Shown piece after piece: positions 22,857 to 31,698 of a DNA stretch of 64,000 nt. A model generated the notes under the pieces. That model was not told the DNA's origin. It searched no databases and saw nothing but the letters and a program-made list of their open reading frames with translations. The position numbers and the translations under genes are program-made. The stretch covers positions 903,489 to 967,488 of the forward strand of contig NZ_CP054919.1 in the NCBI RefSeq assembly GCF_013364235.1, written 5' to 3'. The first letter of the stretch is position 1, and every line of letters starts with the position of its first letter. Source of the stretch: Kitasatospora sp. NA04385. GTDB taxonomy: Bacteria; Actinomycetota; Actinomycetes; Streptomycetales; Streptomycetaceae.

Positions 22857-25655
22857 ATGACCCCTGTGCCCCTGGAGCGCCGGGCCGCCTCGCGGCCCCC
22901 GCTGCGCGGACGCCGGCCGGTGCTGGCGACGGTGGCCGCCGCAGCCGCCCTCGCCGCCTGCGCGGCGACCGCGGCGCTGTCCCAACCGGCCGCCAGCGCG
23001 GCCGAGTCGGCCACCGCGGCGAGCCAGCCGTACAGCTGGAACAACGTGCAGATCGGCGGTGGCGGGTTCATCCCGGGCATCGTCTTCAACCAGGGGCAGC
23101 AGGGCCTGGTGTACGCCCGCACCGACATCGGCGGCGCGTACCGGCAGGACCCGGCCACCAAGCAGTGGATCCCGCTGCTGGACTCGCTGGGCTGGGACGA
23201 CTGGGGCCTGACCGGCGTGGCGAGCCTCGCCACCGACGCCAGGGACCCGAACCGGGTCTACCTCGCGGCGGGCACCTACACCAACAGCTGGGACCCGGCG
23301 AACGGCGCGATCCTGCGCTCGACCGACCAGGGAAAGACCTGGCAGCGCACCACCCTGCCGTTCAAGATCGGCGGCAACATGCCGGGCCGCGGCGCGGGCG
23401 AGCGCCTGACCATCGACCCGAACAACAGCGCGGTGCTGTGGTTCGGCGCCCCGAGCGGCAAGGGCCTGTGGCGCAGCGCCGACTACGGCGTGACCTGGTC
23501 GCAGGTGAAGGCGTTCCCGGTGACCGGCACCTACGCGCCGGACCCGACCGACACCTCGGGCTACCAGAGCGACCCGCTGGGCGTGCTGTGGGAGGTGTTC
23601 GACCAGGGCAGCGGCACCGTCAACGGCGTCACCAAGGCCGTGTACGTCGGCGTCGCGGACAAGCAGAACAGCGTCTACCGCTCGGACGACGGCGGCACCA
23701 CCTGGACCAGGATCGGCGGCCAGCCGACCGGCTTCGTCCCGCACAAGGCCGTCCTGGACGGCTCCGGCAACCTGTTCGTCTCGTACTCGGACACCGGCGG
23801 CCCGTACGACGGCGCGCACGGCGACGTGTGGAAGTACGCGACCGGCACCGGCGCCTGGACGAACGTCAGCCCGGTGCCGTCCTCGGACAGCAGCAACAAC
23901 TTCTTCGGCTACTCGGGCCTGACCGTCGACCGCCGGCACCCCAACGTGCTGATGGTGACGGGCTACAGCTCGTGGTGGCCGGACACCCAGATCTGGCGCT
24001 CGACCGACTCGGGCGCGACCTGGAAGCCGTTCTGGTCGTACAACGGCTACCCGACCCGGGTCGACCAGTACTCCATCGACATCTCCTCGGTGCCGTGGCT
24101 GACCTTCAACGCGAACGTCTCCGCGCCGGAGGAGTCGCCGAAGCTCGGCTGGATGACCGAGTCGCTGGAGATCGACCCGTTCGACTCGGACCGGATGATG
24201 TACGGCACCGGCGCGACGCTGTACGGCTCCTCGAACCTGACCGATTTCGACAAGGGTGCCAAGGTCGGCATCGCCCCGGTGGTCAAGGGCCTGGAGGAGA
24301 CCGCGGTCAACGACCTGGTCTCGCCGCCGACCGGCGCGCCGCTGCTCAGCTCGCTGGGCGACCTCGGCGGGTTCCGGCACGACGACCCGACCAAGGTCCC
24401 GGCGAAGATCTTCTCCCAGCCGAACCTGACCTCCGGCACCTCGATGGACTTCGCCGCGGCCTCTCCGGCCACCATGGTGCGGGTCGGGGAGACCGCCTCC
24501 GGCTCGACCGAGAAGCACATCGGCTTCTCGACGGACGGCGGCGCCAACTGGTTCGCGGCCTCCGCCGAGCCGTCCGGGGTGACCGGCGGCGGGCAGGTGG
24601 CGATCTCGGCGGACGGCGCGGCCACCGTGTGGAGCCCGAAGGGCACCGGCGTGTACCGCACTTCGGGGACGGGCAGCTCCTGGACGGCGTCCACCGGCAT
24701 CCCGGCGGGCGCGAGCGTGCAGGCCGACCGGGTGGACCCGAAGACCTTCTACGGCTGGTCCGGCGGCACCTTCTACGTCTCCACCGACGCGGGCGCCACC
24801 TTCACCGCCAGGGCGAGCGGCCTGCCCACCGAGTCGGTGCGCTTCAAGGCCGTCCCCGGCACCAAGGGCGACGTCTGGCTGGCCGGCGGCACCGCCACCA
24901 CCGGCTACGGCCTGTGGCACTCCACCGACGGCGGCGCGACCTTCACCCGGCAGGCGGGCGTCGACCAGGCCGACAACATCGGCTTCGGCAAGGCCGCCCC
25001 CGGCAAGACCTACCCGGCGATGTACACCTCGGCGAAGATCGGCGGCGTGCGCGGCCTGTTCCGCTCCGACGACGCGGGCGCCAGCTGGGTCCGGATCAAC
25101 GACGACGCCCACCAGTGGGGTTGGACCGGCGGCGCGATCACCGGCGACCCGCGGGTCTACGGCCGGGTCTACGTCGGCACCAACGGCCGCGGCATCGTGT
25201 ACGGCGACACGGCGGGCGGCGTCTCGCCCTCCCCGAGCGCCTCGGCCTCCGCCTCCGCCTCCAACTCGCCGTCCCCGTCGGCCTCCCCGTCGGCGTCCTC
25301 CTCCCCGTCCCCGTCCGCCTCGCCGTCCTCCTCCTGCGAGGTCACCTACGCGGTGTCCAGCCAGTGGGGCGGCGGATTCGGCGCCAACGTGACGGTGGCC
25401 AACAAGGGCACCGCGGCGGTCAACGGCTGGACGGTGAAGTGGGCCTTCCCGAGCGGGCAGACCGTCACCTCGCTCTGGAACGGCAGCGTCACCCAGAGCG
25501 GCTCGCAGGTGACCGTCACCGACGCGGGCTACAACAAGGCCATCGCGCCCGGGAGTTCCACCTCCTTCGGCTTCAACGGCAGCTGGAGCGGCGCGAACAC
25601 CGCCCCGACGGCGTTCACCCTGAACGGCACCGCGTGCACGGTGAAGACCGGCTGA
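22857..25655 (+). CDS. Secreted GH74 xyloglucanase with CBM2
   Basis: 932 residues. A signal peptide covers about 1-50 (RRPVLATVAAAAALAACAA core). Residues 55-785 form the two seven-bladed propellers of GH74, with the blade motifs ARTDIGGAYR near 84 (the first catalytic Asp region), LRSTDQGKTW, YRSDDGGTTW, WRSTDSGATW, FSTDGGANW, HSTDGGATF and FRSDDAGASW. A Ser/Pro/Ala linker (about 791-829) leads to a CBM2 cellulose-binding module (CEVTYAVSSQWGGGFGANVT...; the two cysteines at each end form its disulfide). The enzyme cleaves the beta-1,4-glucan backbone of xyloglucan outside the cell. AGGAGA precedes ATG 22857. The upstream LacI gene probably controls it, and a terminator follows. Confidence 0.95.
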   Translation: MTPVPLERRAASRPPLRGRRPVLATVAAAAALAACAATAALSQPAASAAESATAASQPYSWNNVQIGGGGFIPGIVFNQGQQGLVYARTDIGGAYRQDPATKQWIPLLDSLGWDDWGLTGVASLATDARDPNRVYLAAGTYTNSWDPANGAILRSTDQGKTWQRTTLPFKIGGNMPGRGAGERLTIDPNNSAVLWFGAPSGKGLWRSADYGVTWSQVKAFPVTGTYAPDPTDTSGYQSDPLGVLWEVFDQGSGTVNGVTKAVYVGVADKQNSVYRSDDGGTTWTRIGGQPTGFVPHKAVLDGSGNLFVSYSDTGGPYDGAHGDVWKYATGTGAWTNVSPVPSSDSSNNFFGYSGLTVDRRHPNVLMVTGYSSWWPDTQIWRSTDSGATWKPFWSYNGYPTRVDQYSIDISSVPWLTFNANVSAPEESPKLGWMTESLEIDPFDSDRMMYGTGATLYGSSNLTDFDKGAKVGIAPVVKGLEETAVNDLVSPPTGAPLLSSLGDLGGFRHDDPTKVPAKIFSQPNLTSGTSMDFAAASPATMVRVGETASGSTEKHIGFSTDGGANWFAASAEPSGVTGGGQVAISADGAATVWSPKGTGVYRTSGTGSSWTASTGIPAGASVQADRVDPKTFYGWSGGTFYVSTDAGATFTARASGLPTESVRFKAVPGTKGDVWLAGGTATTGYGLWHSTDGGATFTRQAGVDQADNIGFGKAAPGKTYPAMYTSAKIGGVRGLFRSDDAGASWVRINDDAHQWGWTGGAITGDPRVYGRVYVGTNGRGIVYGDTAGGVSPSPSASASASASNSPSPSASPSASSSPSPSASPSSSCEVTYAVSSQWGGGFGANVTVANKGTAAVNGWTVKWAFPSGQTVTSLWNGSVTQSGSQVTVTDAGYNKAIAPGSSTSFGFNGSWSGANTAPTAFTLNGTACTVKTG

Positions 25656-25723
25656 CGCGGTGACCGGCTCGTCGCCCCCGCCCGGGATTCGTCCGGGGCC
25701 GGTCGGGGGCGGCGGCACCACGG

Positions 25724-25771
25724 CGGAGCCCGGGTCGCCCATGTTCTCGTGGGGAGGCGGCCCGGGCTCCG
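25724..25771 (+). terminator. Hairpin terminator after the xyloglucanase gene
   Basis: CGGAGCCCGGGTCGCC (25724-25739) pairs with GGCGGCCCGGGCTCCG (25756-25771) over 16 bp with one G-T wobble and a 16-base loop, 70 bp past the stop codon. Confidence 0.75.
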
Positions 25772-25823
25772 TCGCGTCCGGAAACCGGTGGAACGACGGC
25801 GGCGCGCGTGCTGTACTCGGCCC

Positions 25824-26621
25824 GTGGAGGACGACGGCACGGGTAGCGGCAGCACGGGCGGTGGCAGTACGGGCGGCAGCAACACGGGTGGCGAAGGCAC
25901 GGGCAGCGACGGGCGGATGCGGCTGCGGGTGACCAGCCTGCCGGTGACCGGCCGACCGGTGGCCACCGGCTCGCACCTCGGCCGGGTGCTGGACACCGGG
26001 CCGATGCTGAGCGGCACTTTCTTCCACCCGCCGGACCACCACGTCGCGTTCCTGTACGCGAGCCGCGCCGACCTGCTGCGCCTCGGCGCCCTGTTCCGGC
26101 TCGCCGCGACCAGCCCGCACAGCGCGCTGCACGTCCCGACCCCGCCGGGCCCGGGCCCGATGGACGCCCGGACGACCTCCCTGCTGGTGGCCCGCGCGGA
26201 CACCGGCCTGCGCCCGTCCGACTGGCCCGCCCTGCGCCGCGCCCCGCGCCGCACCGCCGCCCCGCTGACGGTCACCGCCCCGGCGCCGCGCCCCGCCGAC
26301 CGCCCGGACGACGTCCGCCGCCTGGCCGACCGCCACCCGGCCCGCTTCGCCGAACACGCCGGGACGTCCTTCATCCTCGCCCGCCCCGAACTCCTCTTCT
26401 GGATGGGCGACTCGCTGACCGAGGCCGGGGAGTCCGTCGCCACCGACCGCGAGATCCACCGCCGCGGCGAGAGCTACCGGAACGACTGGGTCGGCTTCTT
26501 CACCCCGGAGTACACCGACGCCCCGATGCACGCCCTGTGCGTGGTCGCCGCCGACCCGATCTTCCACCACTCCCGCCGGCCGCAGCAGTCCGCGTCCGAC
26601 ACCCGAACCGGCCTCGGTTGA
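25824..26621 (+). CDS. Hypothetical protein with Gly/Ser/Thr linker
   Basis: The frame from GTG 25824 to 26621 gives 265 residues: a short low-complexity GSTGG-type segment (about 5-30) and then a globular part with RLRVTSLPVTGRPVATGSH, GTFFHPPDHHVAFLYASRAD, LLRLGALFRLAATSPHSAL, then a Pro/Arg linker and a second part with ELLFWMGDSLTEAGESVATD and REIHRRGESYRNDWVGFFTP. I do not recognise a family. No strong ribosome binding site precedes the GTG; ATG 25917 is an alternative start that would omit the linker. It is a single gene after the terminator at 25724-25771. Confidence 0.55.
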   Translation: MEDDGTGSGSTGGGSTGGSNTGGEGTGSDGRMRLRVTSLPVTGRPVATGSHLGRVLDTGPMLSGTFFHPPDHHVAFLYASRADLLRLGALFRLAATSPHSALHVPTPPGPGPMDARTTSLLVARADTGLRPSDWPALRRAPRRTAAPLTVTAPAPRPADRPDDVRRLADRHPARFAEHAGTSFILARPELLFWMGDSLTEAGESVATDREIHRRGESYRNDWVGFFTPEYTDAPMHALCVVAADPIFHHSRRPQQSASDTRTGLG

Positions 26622-27532
26622 CGAGTCCGGCTCCGCCCGTCGCGGCTGACCGGTTCGGGGCTGGTCCCGGCCCGGTGTCGGCGACGATCGGGCCGGTTCG
26701 GCGGCGTGCCTTCGATGTCCAGCGTCGCCCTGGACGTCTTCACCGGTTCGGTGAACACCGGCAAGGTCTCCGAACCGGAGGAACGCTCCGCCGAGACGAT
26801 GCGCCGCGACGAGGAAGGCGACGCCGCACCGTCATCGTGCTCCCGCAGCGGCCGGCACCGGCGAGTTGAGCAGCGGCCCAGCCGGTAAGGAGGGGTGCCG
26901 AGCAGCGAGAGCAGGACGAGAGCAGGACGATCATGGTGTGACCCCCGCTCCTTGGCGGTGACGGCACTCGGCCGCGCGCAGCGATCGGGAGTCGTGCTTC
27001 GTCCCCTACCGGTCCGGGTCGAGGCTCGCACCGCTGTCACGGTCGCCGCCCGGCAGGGAGACCCCGAACCGCTGATCGATTTCGTCGCCACCGCGCCGAG
27101 TGGGGACCGGCCCGGTGAACTCGCGCGCCCCGGGTACTGGGCGCACAGGCTGGATGCCATGTCGACCGATCAAGCCGACAACGCCTTCCTCGGCCGGCCC
27201 GAGCCGGCCGCGGACCTCCTCGAACTGCGCGTCGTCTCCCCGGTATCGGCCCGCACGCTGGAGTCGGTCCACTACCGTAGACAGCAGACGATCTGACGCA
27301 TCGGCAGGAGCACGCGACGTGACCGAGCACACCGACGAATCCCGGATCACGGAGACCGCCTCCGCACGCTGACCGCCCGCACCGTCCCCACCCGCAGGCG
27401 CCGACTGGGGCGATCATGAACGAGACGAACCCATGCGCGTCCCGGGACCCCTGCCCCCGCCCGGCCGACGGCACTTGACTGGTCACACCGGACCGCCCAG
27501 CCCCTCCGTCCCTCTCTGCTTCCGGAGCACGC
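26622..27532. other. Eroded region with weak ORFs only
   Basis: This 911-bp stretch has lower and less regular GC at third positions than its surroundings. One frame (26895-27296) has a protein-like C-terminal part. A 17-codon reading frame from GTG 27319 (AGGAG upstream, VTEHTDESRITETASAR) looks like the start of a lost gene. No complete gene is convincing. Confidence 0.4.
26895..27296 (+). CDS. Doubtful hypothetical ORF, possible remnant
   Basis: The 133-residue frame contains a plausible C-terminal portion (PLIDFVATAPSGDRPGELAR, GYWAHRLDAMSTDQADNAFL, ADLLELRVVSPVSARTLESV), while its N-terminal third is Arg/Ser-rich and non-descript. There is no convincing ribosome binding site at the nominal start. 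I do not recognise the family. It may be the tail of a decayed gene. Confidence 0.25.
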   Translation: MPSSESRTRAGRSWCDPRSLAVTALGRAQRSGVVLRPLPVRVEARTAVTVAARQGDPEPLIDFVATAPSGDRPGELARPGYWAHRLDAMSTDQADNAFLGRPEPAADLLELRVVSPVSARTLESVHYRRQQTI

Positions 27533-28429
27533 ATGCCCCCCAGCGACACCGCCCCCGCCACGGTCGATGCGGTCGTTCTGACCATGAACGACCGCCCCGA
27601 GCAGGCCACCGCACTGCAGTCCCTCCTCGGTCAGAAGGGCGTCGACCTGCGCGTGATCGTGGTTGGCAACGGCGTCCGGCCCGAGGACATCCCCGTCGGC
27701 ATCACCACCCTGGCGCTGCCCGAGAACGTGGGCATCCCCGAGGGCCGCAACATCGGCGCCCGGGCACTCGCGGAGATCGACGGCGGCGGCGAGTTCGTGT
27801 TCTTCTTCGACAACGACGCCCACCTGCCCGCCCCCGACACCCTGGCCCGCCTCGTCGAGCAGGCCCGCCGGCGCCCGCGGGCGGCCTGGGTGCAGCCCCG
27901 GATCGCCGACCCCGACACCGGGGAGACCGTCCGACGCTGGGTGCCCCGCCTGCGCACCGCGGACCCCGACCGGCCCGGCACCGTCGCGGCGATGGCCGAA
28001 GGCATCCTCCTCGTCCGCCGCCAAGCCTTCGAACAGGTCGGCGGGTGGCCCGGGCACTTCTTCCTCTACCACGAGGGCTTCGATCTGGCCCTGCGCTGCT
28101 GGGATGCGGGCCTGACGGGCTACTACGCGCCGCAGGTCGTCGTCCACCACCCCGCCAGCGATCCGGCCCGCCACGCCCTCTACCAGCGCTTGGTCGCCCG
28201 CAACCGGGTCTGGGTCGCCTACCGGCTTCTGCCCGCCCCCCTGGTTCCCCTCTACATCACCGTCTGGGTCGCCATCACCGTCCTGCGGTCCCGGCGGGCC
28301 CCGCGGACGCTGGCCCCGTGGTTCTCCGGCCTGTGGGAGGGGCTGCGCGGCGGCCATGGCGAGCGCCGCCCGATCTCCTGGGCCACTGCGTGGCGCCTGA
28401 CTCGGGCCGGACGCCCCCCGGTGATCTGA
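27533..28429 (+). CDS. Family 2 glycosyltransferase
   Basis: 298 residues with GT-A fold features: VDAVVLTMNDRPEQATALQ at the N-terminus, IVVGNGVRPED, GIPEGRNIGARAL, FVFFFDNDAHLPAP (the DxD-like NDA metal site near residue 100), AEGILLVRRQAFEQVGGWPG and FFLYHEGFDLALRCWDAG (the ED-like segment). The C-terminal LVPLYITVWVAITVL is a possible membrane-associated helix. It probably adds a sugar from a nucleotide donor to a surface glycan or secondary metabolite. The flanks are eroded and hold no partner genes, so this intact gene may be the survivor of a larger island. Confidence 0.8.
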   Translation: MPPSDTAPATVDAVVLTMNDRPEQATALQSLLGQKGVDLRVIVVGNGVRPEDIPVGITTLALPENVGIPEGRNIGARALAEIDGGGEFVFFFDNDAHLPAPDTLARLVEQARRRPRAAWVQPRIADPDTGETVRRWVPRLRTADPDRPGTVAAMAEGILLVRRQAFEQVGGWPGHFFLYHEGFDLALRCWDAGLTGYYAPQVVVHHPASDPARHALYQRLVARNRVWVAYRLLPAPLVPLYITVWVAITVLRSRRAPRTLAPWFSGLWEGLRGGHGERRPISWATAWRLTRAGRPPVI

Positions 28430-28600
28430 CCACGGATCGGCGCGGTCCCGCTCCCACCCCCGTGGCCGACGGACCGTCAACGCCCATGCGCGGAACGTGA
28501 TGCACTGATTTCTTGCAGTAACGGACCGCGGGTGCACCGCGCCGCTAGCGTGGTCGCCGCCGACCGGATTCGTCGGTGGTACGACCGGCAGGGGGCGACA

Positions 28601-28927
28601 GTGACGGCATCCAGAACACCCGACCAGCAGCTGGCCGGCGTCATGGAAGCGGTCGGCGTCACCCTCGAAGCACTGGCCCGCGCCACCAAGGCGGTCGCGG
28701 CCGAATCCGGAGTCCGGCTCGGCACATCCCGCTCGGCCGTCCACGCCGGGGTGAGCGCTGGTGCCGTTCCGGCGGGCGACACCCCCGCCCACGTCGCCGA
28801 GGCACTGCCCGAGCAGGCAGCCGCAGCCGGCCCCACCGACGCCGTCATCTTTTCCCACACCGGCCGCACCCTCACCGGGAGGGGCCACCACACCGCCGCT
28901 GAGCAGCACTACCGCGCAGCCCTGTGA
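28601..28927 (+). pseudogene. Truncated N-terminal fragment of a streptomycete HTH regulator
   Basis: GTG 28601 follows GGGGGCGACA. The first 70 residues (DQQLAGVMEAVGVTLEALAR, TKAVAAESGVRLGTSRSAVH) match the N-terminal HTH segment of a large family of streptomycete regulators that normally continue to about 400 residues with a TPR-like region. Here the usual tryptophan after SAVHA is Gly, the following helix is altered, and the frame ends at 28927 right where a fragment of another gene begins on the opposite strand. It is most likely a decayed gene cut by a deletion or rearrangement. Confidence 0.6.
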
Positions 28928-29069
28928 GCACGAGCGTGATCAGGACGAAGTCGAAGCCGTCCAGCACGTAGCCGCCCCAGGCGGCGGCGAAGGCCGTCCA
29001 GCCGCGCCGGCCCACCTGCCGGTACCAGCGCGGGGGCCGGGCCTCGGTGCGGTGCGGGGGGCGGTCCAT
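28872..29069 (-). pseudogene. N-terminal remnant of an MFS transporter
   Basis: From ATG 29069 the minus strand encodes [20 protein letters not shown] and [16 protein letters not shown], the first cytoplasmic segment and first membrane helix of a sugar-acid/aromatic-acid MFS permease (the G-x-x-L-D-G-F-D motif of helix 1). After LVLT the similarity stops at about 28920 and the frame ends at 28872. More than 350 residues of the transporter are missing. It meets the regulator fragment head-on, marking a rearrangement junction. Confidence 0.7.
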
Positions 29070-29360
29070 CGCGGCAGGATATCCGGAACCCCGGGTTCCG
29101 ATCGGCCGCCCCTCGCGCCCCACTGGAGCCCATCTCACGCACCGGACGACCTATGGCCGAATTCGGACGCAACCGTTCACAGGAACCGTGCGATCCGGTC
29201 ACGTCGCCGCCATGCCGTTGACGATTCGATCAGGCATGCGAGGATGCAGGAACGGTGGCCACCGCTTCCAGCGCACCTGCCACAACAGGTGCCCGTACGA
29301 CGTCTTTTCCATGTTCCGGCCCCCACACGGCCGTGCCCACCGAGAAGCAGGTACCCGAAC

Positions 29361-30230
29361 GTGTCCTTACGTGACATCGAGGTCAAGTTGCTGCGCGCCC
29401 TCGTGGCGATCGTCGACGAGGGCGGATTCGCCTGTGCCGCCCGCTCCCTGCACGTCACGCAACCGACAATCAGCCAGCAGATCCAGCGGCTGGAGTCGAT
29501 CGTCCAGGCCCCGCTGTTCGAACGGACCAGACGCCCGCTGCTGCTGACCCCGGTCGGGCGGGAGGTGCTGGCGCACGCCCGCCGGGTGATCCTGCTGAAC
29601 AACGAGGTGCTCGGCCGGATCTCGGCGCTGTCCTCGCAGGACTCGCTCAGCCTGGGCTGCTCGGTCCACTTCGCCGACGGGCTGCGCACCATGCTCAGCG
29701 AACTGGCCACCGAGCGACCCCAGTTGAAGTGCTCGATCGCCACCGGCCCGAGCGCGTCGCTGGCCGACCAGGTCGGACGGGACGAGCTGGAGGCGGCGAT
29801 CCTGCTGGGGATCGAGACGCCGCGCTGCGAGATGCTCGGGCGGCTGCGCCTGGCCTGGTACGGGCAGGCGCCGCTGCTGCCGGCGGAGCCGGTGCCGGTG
29901 GCGCTGGTCAGCGAGCGCTCGGCGCTGAGCAGACGGATCATCGAGACCCTGGCCGAGCACAACGTGCCCTGGCGGTCGGCCCCCTGGTGCTCGGACCCGC
30001 TCGCGGTGCGGGCCTCGGTCCGGGCCGGGCTGGCGTACACCGCGCTGGCCGCGAACGTGCACCACGGCGACCTGTCGCTGCTGCCGGTCCCGCCGGGGGT
30101 GCTGTGCCCGGAGCCGGAGCCCGTCCCGGTCTACCTCGCCTTCTCGCCCTCCGCCGGCGAGCAGGTGGTCACCGCCGCCCGCGCGGCGGCCCGGGCGGCG
30201 CTCCGGGACGTCCCGCTCGGCCCGCCCTGA
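29361..30230 (+). CDS. LysR-type transcriptional regulator
   Basis: 289 residues from GTG 29361. The N-terminal winged HTH is clear (DIEVKLLRALVAIVDEGGFA, then AARSLHVTQPTISQQIQRLE and PLFERTRRPLLLTPVGREVL). The effector-binding domain follows (SLSLGCSVHFADGLRTMLSE, ELEAAILLGIETPRCEML) and includes SVRAGLAYTALAANVHHGDL near the C-terminus. It lies upstream of and convergent with the hydroxylase operon (34026 to 30454), so it may act on the aromatic locus at a distance, or on an unlinked target. A 12-unit 10-bp repeat starts ten bases past its stop. Confidence 0.85.
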   Translation: MSLRDIEVKLLRALVAIVDEGGFACAARSLHVTQPTISQQIQRLESIVQAPLFERTRRPLLLTPVGREVLAHARRVILLNNEVLGRISALSSQDSLSLGCSVHFADGLRTMLSELATERPQLKCSIATGPSASLADQVGRDELEAAILLGIETPRCEMLGRLRLAWYGQAPLLPAEPVPVALVSERSALSRRIIETLAEHNVPWRSAPWCSDPLAVRASVRAGLAYTALAANVHHGDLSLLPVPPGVLCPEPEPVPVYLAFSPSAGEQVVTAARAAARAALRDVPLGPP

Positions 30231-30240
30231 ACCGTCCCGA

Positions 30241-30360
30241 GCCGCGCCCCGCGCCGCCCTGAACCGTCCCGAGCCGTCCTGAGCCGTCCTGAGCCACCCC
30301 GCGCCACCCCGAGCCGTACCGAAGCACCCCGAGCCACCCCGGGCCGCCCCGAACCGCTCG
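30241..30360. repeat. 12-unit array of a 10-bp repeat GAGCCRYCCC
   Basis: Twelve consecutive decamers stay exactly in phase from 30241 to 30360, for example GAGCCGTCCT (30271, 30281), GAGCCACCCC (30291, 30331) and GAACCGTCCC (30261). It fills the space between the LysR stop codon and the terminator at 30390. Period is one helical turn. Confidence 0.85.
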
Positions 30361-30389
30361 ACCCGCAACGGGCTGCGGGCCTGCGGTCC

Positions 30390-30422
30390 CCGGCCGACCG
30401 CCCGGGCCGGGCGGTCGGCCGG
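30390..30422. terminator. 16-bp perfect inverted repeat terminator
   Basis: CCGGCCGACCGCCCGG (30390-30405) and CCGGGCGGTCGGCCGG (30407-30422) are perfect complements separated by one base. It lies between the convergent LysR and hydroxylase genes and can terminate both. Confidence 0.75.
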
Positions 30423-30453
30423 ACGCTCGGCCTGCGACCGGGCCGGCGGGCGG

Positions 30454-31698
30454 TCAGTAGGATTTGCGCGCCGCGCCCTTCGCCGCGAGCTTGGGCCCGT
30501 ACGGCGCCGAATCCAGCCAGGCGCCCGCCTTCTGCCCGGCCAGCGCCAGGGTCACCGCCATCCGCCGCCGCAGCCGGACCGCGGGCCGCTGCGCGACCAT
30601 GTGCTCCAGCGCGGTGCTGGCGCAGCCCCGGTTGTACAGCGCCGCCTCCCGGCGTTCGGCCGCGAACCGGGCGATCTCGGCGGCCGCCCCGGCCCGGCCG
30701 CCGCCGGCCGACAGCGCGTCGTGCACGGCCTGCACCGCCCGGACCGCGTCGGGGATGCTGGAGTTCATGCCGCGGGCGCCGAACGGGGCGAACAGGTGCG
30801 AGGCCTCGCCGGTGAGCAGCACCCGGCCGTGGGCGTCGGTGAAGTCGGCGGCCACCTGCTGGGCGAACTTGTAGGTGGACACCCAACTGACCCGCTCCCC
30901 GTACGCGGCGGGCATCACCCGGGAGATCCACCGGTTCAGGCCCTCGGCGGAGGTGAAGCGGGCCGGGTCGTCGTCGACGTTGAGGTTGAGGTCGACCCGC
31001 CAGCCGCCGGCGAACGGCACGATCAGCACGTTGCGGCCGCCGACCGCCGGGTGCTTGTAGTGGAAGACCCGCTCCAGCGGGACGGGGTGGTCCGGGTCGT
31101 CCTTGAGGTCGACCACCACGAAGGTGTTGCGCGAGCGCGGCCCCTCCAGCGGGATGCCGACCGCCTCGCGCAGCGGCGAGCGGGAGCCGTCGGCCGCGAT
31201 GGCGTACTCGGCCTCCCAGGTGCGTCCGGTGGCGTCGGTCAGCCGGACGCCGTCGGGGGTGGTCTCGGCGGACTTCACCTCGACGCCGTGGTGGAACTCG
31301 ACCCCGGCCTCGCGGCAGGCCGCGGCCATCAGGTCCTCGGTGTCGACCTGCGGGAGGCTGGTGAACGGCGGCAGGCCGTCCTTGCCGTAGCGGGGGTAGG
31401 TGCGGGTGTAGACCTCGTGGCCGGCCCAGAAGGAGCGCTTGGTGGCCCACATCAGGCCGCGGTCGGCGATCCCCCGGCCGAGCCCGGGGCTGAGCCGCTC
31501 CAGTTCGCGCAGCGAGGCGCCGTGGATGTAGGCGGCGCGGCTGCCGGGCCGGACGGTCTCGGCGGTGCGGCGCTCCAGGACGACGGCGGGCATCCCGGCG
31601 GCGCGCAGGGCGAGCGCGGCGCTGAGCCCGGCGGGTCCGGCGCCGACGACCAGGACCGGGTGGCGGGTGGTGCGTCCGGGGTCTGCCTGGCTGCTCAT
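30454..31698 (-). CDS. FAD-dependent aromatic hydroxylase
   Basis: 414 residues of the class A flavoprotein monooxygenase group. The GxGxxG motif is VLVVGAGPAGLSAALALRAA near residue 16, followed by VVLERR. The DG motif is AIAADGSRSPLREAVGIPLE, and the second FAD motif RVLLTGEASHLFAPFGARGM has Gly-Glu in place of the usual Gly-Asp. Such enzymes hydroxylate an aromatic ring using NAD(P)H and O2. It is the last gene of a tightly coupled leftward operon (the start codon overlaps the stop of the 85-residue gene by four bases), downstream of a dioxygenase-like gene and an exporter. Confidence 0.85.
   Translation of the reverse strand: MSSQADPGRTTRHPVLVVGAGPAGLSAALALRAAGMPAVVLERRTAETVRPGSRAAYIHGASLRELERLSPGLGRGIADRGLMWATKRSFWAGHEVYTRTYPRYGKDGLPPFTSLPQVDTEDLMAAACREAGVEFHHGVEVKSAETTPDGVRLTDATGRTWEAEYAIAADGSRSPLREAVGIPLEGPRSRNTFVVVDLKDDPDHPVPLERVFHYKHPAVGGRNVLIVPFAGGWRVDLNLNVDDDPARFTSAEGLNRWISRVMPAAYGERVSWVSTYKFAQQVAADFTDAHGRVLLTGEASHLFAPFGARGMNSSIPDAVRAVQAVHDALSAGGGRAGAAAEIARFAAERREAALYNRGCASTALEHMVAQRPAVRLRRRMAVTLALAGQKAGAWLDSAPYGPKLAAKGAARKSY

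Noticed and set aside
22842..26570. A 1242-residue leftward protein opposite the xyloglucanase
   Set aside because: Antisense shadow typical of very GC-rich genes; the plus strand has a complete GH74-CBM2 enzyme.
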